A stretch of 40,278 nucleotides of DNA from positions 1-40,278 of the forward strand of contig JANYIN010000026.1 in NCBI GenBank assembly GCA_025362035.1, given 5' to 3'. Below, piece after piece: positions 25,097-31,363 of the stretch. The DNA comes from Gemmatimonadaceae bacterium. Its GTDB lineage: Bacteria > Gemmatimonadota > Gemmatimonadetes > Gemmatimonadales > Gemmatimonadaceae. The notes beneath the pieces are model-generated. The model did no database searches, had not been told where the DNA came from, and was given only the letters and a program-made list of their open reading frames with translations. A program made the translations under genes and the position numbers. Every line of letters begins with the position of its first letter. Positions within the stretch are counted from its first letter, which is position 1.

Positions 25097-25594
25097 CTAT
25101 GCGGCGGCTTCCGACGCCGACGCCAGTTCTTTCATGTCGAGGATGCGATCGATGTCGAGCAACAGCTTGACGCGTCCACCCTGTTTCGCGAGCCCCAGCA
25201 GAAATTCGGTGTGCACGTCGGCGCCGAAGTTCGGCGTGTCCTCCACCTCGCCGGCGGCAATGTTGCACACTTCCGACACCTGATCGACGACGATGCCGAT
25301 CTGCACGCGCTGAATCTGCGTGACGATGATGCAGGGTTCGGCCGTCTCGGACGGTGGCATCAGGAAGCGGGTGCGGAGATCCATGATCGGGATCACCTTG
25401 CCGCGCAGGTTGATCACGCCAAGGATGAAGTCGGGCGCGCGCGGAATGCGCGTGATCGGCAGCATACCGAGAATCTCGTGGACCTTCAGGATTTCCAGGC
25501 CGTACTCCTCACCGGCGAGGAAGAACGTCAGGAACTTGCCGCTGCGGCGGGCAAGGCTCGACTCAGCGGGGACGGCGCCGGTGGCGGTGCTCAT
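25097..25594 (-). CDS. cheW: Chemotaxis coupling protein
   Basis: The 165-residue scaffold links receptors to CheA. It shows the CheW beta-barrel pattern: FLTFFLAGEEYGLEILKVHEIL, PRAPDFILGVINLRGKVIPIMDLR and IGIVVDQVSEVCNI, ending LLLDIDRIL. ATG 25594 is chosen; a possible upstream ATG at 25669 adds non-conserved text. It is preceded by a 142-base spacer after cheA that contains a sigma-28-like promoter, so cheWRD-cheY-cheXB can probably be transcribed separately from cheA. Confidence 0.95.
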   Translation of the reverse strand: MSTATGAVPAESSLARRSGKFLTFFLAGEEYGLEILKVHEILGMLPITRIPRAPDFILGVINLRGKVIPIMDLRTRFLMPPSETAEPCIIVTQIQRVQIGIVVDQVSEVCNIAAGEVEDTPNFGADVHTEFLLGLAKQGGRVKLLLDIDRILDMKELASASEAAA

Positions 25595-25681
25595 CTCGAA
25601 TGGGTGTTGAACGGTTGACAGGTCGATCGGGAGCGGTGTGCCGGAACGACTCACCACGTCGCGCATCATCCTGTGGTATCC

Positions 25682-25708
25682 GTATCGGCATTCTCCAATG
25701 GGAGTTGA
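25682..25708 (-). promoter_or_regulatory. Sigma-28-like promoter before cheW
   Basis: On the minus strand TCAA (25705-25708) is followed by exactly 15 bases and GCCGATAC (25682-25689). The flagellar sigma-28 consensus is TAAA-N15-GCCGATAA, so the -10 matches at 7 of 8 positions. A start near 25675 gives a leader of about 80 bases to cheW. Confidence 0.6.
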
Positions 25709-25736
25709 GGGCCGGGACCGTTGTGCCGGCCCGCCA

Positions 25737-28289
25737 TCACGCGACCGAGCGCAGTTGATCCGGACCGGCCTCGCGCCGCCGCAGCATCACGAGCAGTTCG
25801 GCGACGTCGAGAATGAGACCCACGCGGCCGTCGCCGAGAATGGCGCCGCCGGAGACCCCCTCGATTTTCCCGATGCCCTCGCCCAGCGACTTGGCCACCA
25901 CCTGCTGCTGTCCGAGCAGCGCGTCCACCAGCAGCGCCACGCGCTGCGATCCGATCGACACCACCACGACGAGGGCAGCGCACGGATCCTCCTGTGCCCC
26001 CACGACGCTGAACAGCTTGTGCAGACGGAACATCGGCATGACCTCGTCGCGCAGCCGCACCATCTCGCCGCGTCCGGCGATCGTCGAGAGCGCGCTGCGC
26101 TCCGGGCGAAAGCTCATGTGGATGCACGTCGTGGGAATGACGTAGCGCTCCGGGCCCACCTGCACCAGCATGCCGTCCGTCACGGCGAGCGTCAGCGGCA
26201 GGCGCAGCGTGAACAGCGTACCCTCGCCCGGCACGGAGCTGATGGTCACGAGGCCTCGCAGCGACTCGATGTTGCGCCGCACCACGTCCATGCCGACTCC
26301 CCGACCGGACAGTGCCGTGACGTGCGTAGCCGTCGAGAATCCGGGCGCGAAGATCAGGTTGAAAATCTCCGCGTCGGCCAACTTCGCCGCCGACTCGATC
26401 AATCCTTTCTCGATCGCCTTGACCACGATGCGATCCTTGTCGAGGCCGCGCCCGTCATCACGTAGCTCGACGAGGACGCTCCCGCCGCTGTGCTTGGCGC
26501 TCAGCCGCACGCTTCCGTGCCTGGGCTTGCCCGCGGCGATACGCTCATCGGGGGTCTCGATCCCATGATCCACGGCATTGCGCACCATGTGCACGAGCGG
26601 ATCGCTCAGCGCGTCCACCATGTTGCGGTCGATCTCGGTCTCGTCGCCCTCCGTGATGAATTCCACTTCCTTGCCGACGTTGTGTGCGACATCACGCACC
26701 AATCGCGTCATCTTCTGGAAGGTCGGCTTCAAGGGCACCATCCGCATCGACAGGCTGAGATCGTGCAGTTCGCGGACGATCTTGCCCGCGTGACTCACCT
26801 TGCGCCCCAGCCCGTGGTGTCCCACCTGCGGCACACTCTCGTCCTGGGCGATCATCGTGTGGGCGATCACGAGTTCGGAGACCATGTCGATCAGCCGGTC
26901 CAGGCGATCCGTGCGCACCCGGATGGACGAGTCGGAGTTCTGATCGCGGCGCTCCTCACCGCGCCACGGCTCGGGCGCCTGAACGAGCCTGGGTCGCGCC
27001 GGCCCTTCCTCGGCCTCGGCGGTGGGCGTCGCAGCGATCCCATCGGCCGCCTCGGCTCCCGTGCTCATGTCACCGGCGGCCACTCGCGCCAGCTCTTCGA
27101 GGACCGTGTCGTAGGTTCCGGGACGCGTCATCGGCGTTCCGTGCAGTGCTTTGTCCACGGTCTCCACCAGCGCCTTCACGACGTCCGCTGCGCGAAGGGC
27201 GAGGTCCGGAATCCGCCCGGCGAACGGGAGTTCTCCGTCGCGTACGCGGCTGAACAACGATTCGGCTTCGTGGGCGAAAGTCGTGATCACGTCGAGGCCG
27301 AGAAACCCCGAAGTGCCTTTCACCGTGTGGAACGCCCGGAACACCGTGTTGATCGCTTCGATGTCCGTCGGGTTCGCCTCGAGCTTCAGGAGTGCGGCCT
27401 CGGCGCTCTCGAGATACTCGCCGCACTCGACCACGAAGTCGGCGATCAGCTCGCGATCGCCCTCGGGCAGCGCATCGGCGACGCCGTGGTGGGCCGTTGC
27501 CGGTGCGCGTGGCGCCGGAACGGAGCCGCCCTCCACCACGCCGATCGGGATCGCGAGCTGGGGACCGGCCGACATCCATTCGGCCGCGTCGTCGCGCGCA
27601 CGGACGGCCAGGTTCACGAACTGTGCGACCTCGGCCAGGTCGGTCACGAGATCCTCGGCCGCAGAGACGTCGTCGAGCACGCGCCTGATGGACGCCACCG
27701 CGTCGCCGGCGAGTGTACGCACGAGCGGCACCTCGCGCTCGTCCTCCGTAAGCGCCTCGAGCGCGTGACGGATGCGTTCCATCTCGGCGCGCTCGCTCGG
27801 CTCGACCATCAGCAGCAGCGCGGCAGCGTCGTCGAGCGTGAGCAGCGGGACCGGCTGACCCTCGATGATTTCGGACGCCGTGTCGTGCGGTGTCACGTTC
27901 CCCCGCGACATGCCGCGCATCCACTCCTGGTGATCGCGTCCGAGCGCCCGCAGGAGTTGTTGTCCTGCCTGGATCAGCAGCAGCTCCCCACCCAGGTCCT
28001 CGGGTGCGGCGAGATGCTCGATCGCCGCGCCCACCGCGGCGCGCACGGCATTCAGGCAGCGCTGATGCTCCTGCTCCCCCTCCAACGTGGTCCCGATGGC
28101 GCTTGCCGCCTCGGCCGCGAGATCGAGCAGGCGGCGCGCTTCGCCGCGCTGTGTCGGCAACATCGACGCGATCCACGCGAGCTTGGCGCGCGGGCGGGCG
28201 AGCGTCGCCGTGTCGGCGGGCGTCGCGGCGTCGAGTTCGGCGCGGACACCACGAAGCAGATCGGGAAGGGACTGTTCTGCGCTTGTCAT
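25737..28289 (-). CDS. cheA: Chemotaxis histidine kinase with extended N terminus
   Basis: The 850-residue kinase phosphorylates CheY and CheB. The first 270 residues are an alpha-helical region with no motif I recognise. The HPt (P1) domain follows at about 280-390, with phosphoacceptor H321 in RAFHTVKGTSGFLGL. The dimerisation segment starts IRVRTDRLDRLIDMVSELVIAHT (about 460), then the ATPase: RNAVDHGIE (N box), RDDGRGLDKDRI (G1), SGRGVGMDVV (G2). A CheW-like P5 domain ends the protein. P1 is normally at the very N terminus, so the leading 270 residues are unusual. They may be a degenerate extra HPt or a localisation domain. The P2 region appears short. Confidence 0.95.
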   Translation of the reverse strand: MTSAEQSLPDLLRGVRAELDAATPADTATLARPRAKLAWIASMLPTQRGEARRLLDLAAEAASAIGTTLEGEQEHQRCLNAVRAAVGAAIEHLAAPEDLGGELLLIQAGQQLLRALGRDHQEWMRGMSRGNVTPHDTASEIIEGQPVPLLTLDDAAALLLMVEPSERAEMERIRHALEALTEDEREVPLVRTLAGDAVASIRRVLDDVSAAEDLVTDLAEVAQFVNLAVRARDDAAEWMSAGPQLAIPIGVVEGGSVPAPRAPATAHHGVADALPEGDRELIADFVVECGEYLESAEAALLKLEANPTDIEAINTVFRAFHTVKGTSGFLGLDVITTFAHEAESLFSRVRDGELPFAGRIPDLALRAADVVKALVETVDKALHGTPMTRPGTYDTVLEELARVAAGDMSTGAEAADGIAATPTAEAEEGPARPRLVQAPEPWRGEERRDQNSDSSIRVRTDRLDRLIDMVSELVIAHTMIAQDESVPQVGHHGLGRKVSHAGKIVRELHDLSLSMRMVPLKPTFQKMTRLVRDVAHNVGKEVEFITEGDETEIDRNMVDALSDPLVHMVRNAVDHGIETPDERIAAGKPRHGSVRLSAKHSGGSVLVELRDDGRGLDKDRIVVKAIEKGLIESAAKLADAEIFNLIFAPGFSTATHVTALSGRGVGMDVVRRNIESLRGLVTISSVPGEGTLFTLRLPLTLAVTDGMLVQVGPERYVIPTTCIHMSFRPERSALSTIAGRGEMVRLRDEVMPMFRLHKLFSVVGAQEDPCAALVVVVSIGSQRVALLVDALLGQQQVVAKSLGEGIGKIEGVSGGAILGDGRVGLILDVAELLVMLRRREAGPDQLRSVA

Positions 28290-28323
28290 GACGGAATCAA
28301 CTGAGGTGAGGGCCCGCTCTTCA

Positions 28324-28350
28324 TTCTCGGCTATTGCGCTCGCGAGTTGA
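28324..28350 (-). promoter_or_regulatory. Sigma-28-like promoter before cheA
   Basis: The minus strand reads TCAA (28347-28350), 15 bases, GCCGAGAA (28324-28331), which is 7 of 8 matches to the sigma-28 -10 element. A start near 28317 would leave a leader of about 28 bases before the cheA ATG. Confidence 0.6.
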
Positions 28351-28424
28351 GCAGAAAAGACGGAATGCGCGGTGCGCCCGGAGAGGCGTCTCCCGGCGTT
28401 TTCCTCAGTCTGTTTTCGTCGGAG

Positions 28425-28447
28425 TCGGCGCGCTGATTGCGCGCCGA
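28425..28447 (-). terminator. Hairpin after cheZ
   Basis: A perfect 9-bp stem, TCGGCGCGC (28425-28433) with GCGCGCCGA (28439-28447), has a 5-base loop and begins 10 bases past the cheZ stop. No T-run follows on the minus strand. It lies upstream of the cheA promoter, so it may separate the flgM-cheYZ and cheA transcripts. Confidence 0.5.
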
Positions 28448-28457
28448 GACTGCTCGG

Positions 28458-29135
28458 TCAGCGCTTGACGGTGAAGAGCGAATCTGCCAGGGCCTGCCGG
28501 TCGGTCGAGTCGGAATTCGACGCGTCTGGATCGAAGGAGACTGGCGCACTACTGTCGGCCAGCGACCCGCCCATAGCGAACGCTTTCGGATCGAAGATGC
28601 TGGCGAGCTGCACCAGGCGCTGCTCCATGTCCAGAATCACGCTCGACGCATAGGCCAGCTGCTGCGTGGTGATGTCTTGAAACTGGAGGTGCACCATCAA
28701 GCCGAACAGCTCATCGCGCATGCGGCCACGAAGCTCGAGGCCGCGCGACGCGGAATCCGGCGTTTCAGCGATCGCATCGAGTTCGTCGACCATGGCCACG
28801 GAGCGATCGAGCCCGTCGAGGATGTCGGTCGCGGCCAACTCGGTGGCCGACGAGACCTCCTTCAGCTTGTCGTGCATGTGCGCGAGCTTGTCCATCGCGC
28901 TCTGCTCGAGTATGCCGCGGCTCACCCGCAGCCGCTCGAGAATCGACCGGATCTCGCTGTAGGCGCGGAACAACGTGTGCGGAAGCTTGGTGAGGCTGTC
29001 GATGTCCCCGAACTGCATGTCGGCGGCGTCCTCGTGCCGGCCTTCTTCGGGGGCGAATTCACCGATGGCATTATCGACGAGGCGCAACGACGCCTCCGAA
29101 TCGTACAGGAGTTCGCTAGCTGATCTCGCCGTCAT
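28458..29135 (-). CDS. cheZ: CheY-phosphate phosphatase
   Basis: This 225-residue, mostly alpha-helical protein dephosphorylates CheY. The catalytic segment LQFQDITTQQL has D154 and Q158, equivalent to the D-L-T-G-Q motif of enterobacterial CheZ, where the glutamine inserts into the CheY active site. The C terminus (ADSLFTVKR) could be the CheY-docking tail. The start is one base beyond the cheY stop, so the two form a tight pair. CheZ in addition to CheX in one cluster is uncommon and gives two different ways of ending the signal. Confidence 0.88.
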   Translation of the reverse strand: MTARSASELLYDSEASLRLVDNAIGEFAPEEGRHEDAADMQFGDIDSLTKLPHTLFRAYSEIRSILERLRVSRGILEQSAMDKLAHMHDKLKEVSSATELAATDILDGLDRSVAMVDELDAIAETPDSASRGLELRGRMRDELFGLMVHLQFQDITTQQLAYASSVILDMEQRLVQLASIFDPKAFAMGGSLADSSAPVSFDPDASNSDSTDRQALADSLFTVKR

Positions 29136-29136
29136 C

Positions 29137-29517
29137 TCACGCCGCCGCTCCAGCCGCCACCGTCATCACCTGTTCGATCTTTTCCTTCAGGGTGGGCGGA
29201 GTGAACGGCTTCAGGATGTAATTGTTGACACCCGCTTCGACCGCAGCCAGGATGTCCTCGCGCATGCTACGCGTCGTCACCATCAGGATCGGCACCTGCT
29301 TGCCGTCCGGACGCGCACGGAGCGCGCGCGCGAAGTCGATGCCGCTCATGTTCGGCATGTTCCAGTCGGTGATGACAAACTGGATCGAGCTGTTGAAGTG
29401 GCAGAGCGCTTCCTCCCCGTCACCGGCTTCCACGGTCTGCGTGTAGCCGATCCGCTGGAGCGAATTCACGATGATGCGTCGCATGGTGACCGAATCATCG
29501 ACAACGAGGAACTTCAT
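29137..29517 (-). CDS. cheY: Chemotaxis response regulator CheY
   Basis: The 126-residue receiver binds the flagellar motor when phosphorylated. D7-D8 form the acidic pocket, D51 in VITDWNMPNMSG is the phosphoacceptor, VTTRSM holds the switch threonine, and the lysine is in ILKPFTPPTLKEKIE. DWNMPNMSG is the form found in motor-binding CheY, unlike the DINMPVMDG of the second receiver gene. ATG 29517 has GGGAG nine bases upstream. It is paired with cheZ and follows flgM by 63 bases. Confidence 0.94.
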   Translation of the reverse strand: MKFLVVDDSVTMRRIIVNSLQRIGYTQTVEAGDGEEALCHFNSSIQFVITDWNMPNMSGIDFARALRARPDGKQVPILMVTTRSMREDILAAVEAGVNNYILKPFTPPTLKEKIEQVMTVAAGAAA

Positions 29518-29580
29518 GGCGTGTAACTCCCGAAACACGGTGCGTCAGGCGATTCGACCTCGCCGGAACGGATTGACGAC

Positions 29581-29883
29581 CTACAGATCACCGCTGCCGA
29601 GAATACGGCGGGCGACATCGTCCACGACGGCAAGCGAGTTGTACGCGCCGTCGAGAACGCGTTGACGGATCTGGGCGGAGCGCACCGGCGTGAGACCGGC
29701 GTCGGCATGCCCACGCGCCGCCAGCGCACGGCCGGCATCCGAGATGTGGACCGCATCGCCGTACTTGGCCGCGACGGCCGCTACGGGTGCGGCGGCGGAA
29801 ACGGGTTTGTCCGCCTTTTGGACAGAAACGCTGTTCGCGGCTTCGGGCCGAATCAAGCTGGCCGTGTTGGGTTTAATCTGCAT
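29581..29883 (-). CDS. flgM: Anti-sigma-28 factor FlgM
   Basis: This 100-residue protein holds the flagellar sigma factor inactive until the hook is complete and FlgM is exported. The N-terminal half is alanine-rich and disordered, as is normal. The C-terminal half LTPVRSAQIRQRVLDGAYNS followed by VVDDVARRIL is the sigma-binding FlgM pattern. ATG 29883 has a perfect AGGAGG eight bases upstream, one of the strongest ribosome sites in the window. A sigma-28-like promoter lies just ahead, so FlgM would feed back on its own transcription. No fliA gene is in the window. Confidence 0.85.
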   Translation of the reverse strand: MQIKPNTASLIRPEAANSVSVQKADKPVSAAAPVAAVAAKYGDAVHISDAGRALAARGHADAGLTPVRSAQIRQRVLDGAYNSLAVVDDVARRILGSGDL

Positions 29884-29904
29884 GTGCTACCTCCTGAATC
29901 TGAT

Positions 29905-29932
29905 GTATCGGCACCGCCACGCCCCGACTTGA
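29905..29932 (-). promoter_or_regulatory. Sigma-28-like promoter before flgM
   Basis: The minus strand reads TCAA (29929-29932), 16 bases, GCCGATAC (29905-29912). The -10 is identical to that before cheW. The predicted start near 29898 leaves a very short leader with the AGGAGG ribosome site at 29890-29895. Confidence 0.6.
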
Positions 29933-30009
29933 GCGCGTCGTGCCGTCCAGCGTTGCTACTCCGCCGCGTGGATGGGTTCGATCGATTCGCGAAAATCCCG
30001 CGAGTTCGA

Positions 30010-30333
30010 TCAGCACCGCATCTTGACGCCGCCGTCGTGCCACGTCCCCGTCAGCACGCCGATCATGTCCAGCAGACCCCTGATCTGCTGCCGGTCCTCG
30101 CTCCGACTCACGTACAGAATCTCCGAGGCGAAGTAGCTGTACAGCGCCGCCAGCCGGGGTGCCAGCTCTCCACCGCTCTCGAAATCCAGCGCGGCGAACA
30201 GGTCGAATACCACCGCCGTCGCCACGTCCAACCCGCTGAGCTTGCCGGTGGTATCCCGGCGAACGATCGCCGTATCGGCTGTCTGGAGGGCTTCCGCCAA
30301 CCGTCCGTACAGCTCCGGGACGGGCACACTCAT
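30010..30333 (-). CDS. Second FliS-like protein
   Basis: This 107-residue helical protein resembles FliS. LDFESGGELAPRLAALYSYFASEILYVSRSEDRQQI parallels the LDLERGGEIGKQLSGLYAFFIRSLIEV stretch of the fliS product encoded nearby. Like FliS it would be a cytosolic chaperone. It could serve another export substrate such as FlgL or FliD, or act as a regulator. ATG 30333 is chosen because upstream text is not FliS-like. There is a 152-base gap from the FlgN/FliT-like gene and no obvious promoter there. Confidence 0.7.
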   Translation of the reverse strand: MSVPVPELYGRLAEALQTADTAIVRRDTTGKLSGLDVATAVVFDLFAALDFESGGELAPRLAALYSYFASEILYVSRSEDRQQIRGLLDMIGVLTGTWHDGGVKMRC

Positions 30334-30485
30334 CGAGGAAATCGTCGCCAGGGTTCCAGGTGGTGACGTTTCTTCGGAAGTAAGTGGGTAATGGCTCAAT
30401 GCGCGGTCCGGAAGGGGTCTGCCATGTAGTGTCGTCCGTTGTTCCCACCACCCCGGCTTCGGGACAGTCTGTCGCATCTGCCGAT

Positions 30486-30911
30486 CTACCGTACCAAGTC
30501 GAGGCGGCGGGACGGCGTACCAGCGACCCCATAGGCCGAGGCGACTTCGTCCGGGCTGTCGAGTCCGCGCATGGTCGTCGCGATTCTCACGCATTCGGCC
30601 TTGGCAGCGTCCATCAGCTTGTTGTTCGCGACTTCCACCTCGCGGGTCATCGCCAGCAGCCGCTCCCGATGTGCGGTGGACGACGCGCGATTCATCGCGG
30701 CTCGCTGCTTTTCGGCTCCGAGCGCGTGAACGGTCCGGTCGAGTTCCTCGAGCATCAGTCGCCTCGATTCCAACAGGTCCACGAGTGACTCCCCTTCTCC
30801 TGCGGCGACCAGCGCGTGCGCCGCCACGGTCTGCTCGGCAAGGGCAGCCAGCAACTGTCCCGCCGCAGCATCCGGCGACTGACCAGCGGCGATGGCCACA
30901 GCGGACGTCAT
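30486..30911 (-). CDS. FlgN/FliT-like flagellar export chaperone
   Basis: The 141-residue protein is predicted all-helical. Its start overlaps the fliS stop by four bases (ATGA). The segment LVDLLESRRLMLEELDRTVHAL resembles the first amphipathic helices of FlgN/FliT chaperones, and a second long helix, ERLLAMTREVEVANNKLM, follows. By position and length it probably binds hook-associated proteins (FliD, or FlgK and FlgL) before export. Sequence alone does not separate FlgN from FliT; next to fliD and fliS, FliT is the conventional neighbour. Confidence 0.6.
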   Translation of the reverse strand: MTSAVAIAAGQSPDAAAGQLLAALAEQTVAAHALVAAGEGESLVDLLESRRLMLEELDRTVHALGAEKQRAAMNRASSTAHRERLLAMTREVEVANNKLMDAAKAECVRIATTMRGLDSPDEVASAYGVAGTPSRRLDLVR

Positions 30912-31297
30912 GCAGCGCTCGCTGACGCGGTGACGCTGATCTGCGCGAATGCGTCGCGGAGTTCCGTCACCTGACCCGTGATGCGACCGAGCAATTGGCG
31001 GTCCTTCGTCTGTCCCACCTCGATGAGGCTCCGGATGAAGAACGCGTACAGGCCACTCAACTGCTTGCCGATCTCACCGCCGCGCTCCAGATCCAGATCG
31101 CCCATCAACTCGGCGAGCGCAGCCTGGGCCTTTCCGAGGGACTCGCTGCGCAGTTCCACGTTGTTCATGTCGATCGCGATGGCCGTCCGCCGGAGATGAA
31201 CGAGCAGGAAGTCGTACACAATCACGACCAACCGTCCCGGTGGTGCGGACAGGACTTCCATGTCGCGGTAGGCAGCGGAGGCAGAACCGTAGCTCAT
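30908..31297 (-). CDS. fliS: Flagellin export chaperone FliS
   Basis: This 129-residue cytosolic helical protein binds the C terminus of flagellin and prevents early polymerisation. Typical features are MSYGSASAAYRDMEVLSAPPGRLVVIVYDFLL at the start, with the usual conserved tyrosine, then LGKAQAALAELMGDLDLERGGEIG and LSGLYAFFIRSLIEV. It lies 50 bases after fliD and overlaps the FlgN/FliT-like gene. A sigma-28-like element spans the end of fliD and the spacer. No clear Shine-Dalgarno sequence precedes the ATG. Confidence 0.92.
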   Translation of the reverse strand: MSYGSASAAYRDMEVLSAPPGRLVVIVYDFLLVHLRRTAIAIDMNNVELRSESLGKAQAALAELMGDLDLERGGEIGKQLSGLYAFFIRSLIEVGQTKDRQLLGRITGQVTELRDAFAQISVTASASAA

Positions 31298-31336
31298 GGG
31301 TAAACCGAGTGAAAGGGAGTGTCGCTCTCCCTCTCA

Positions 31337-31363
31337 TCATCGGCGCGTTACTTGTTAGTCTGA
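31337..31363 (-). promoter_or_regulatory. Possible sigma-28-like promoter before fliS
   Basis: The minus strand reads TCAG (31360-31363), 15 bases, GCCGATGA (31337-31344), 7 of 8 matches at -10. The -35 lies inside the last codons of fliD. A 6-bp hairpin (31314-31332) follows in the leader. It is the weakest of the set. Confidence 0.4.

Noticed and set aside
26490..28304. A 604-residue plus-strand open frame opposite cheA.
   Set aside because: It is histidine- and arginine-rich with no motif. cheA on the other strand is unambiguous.
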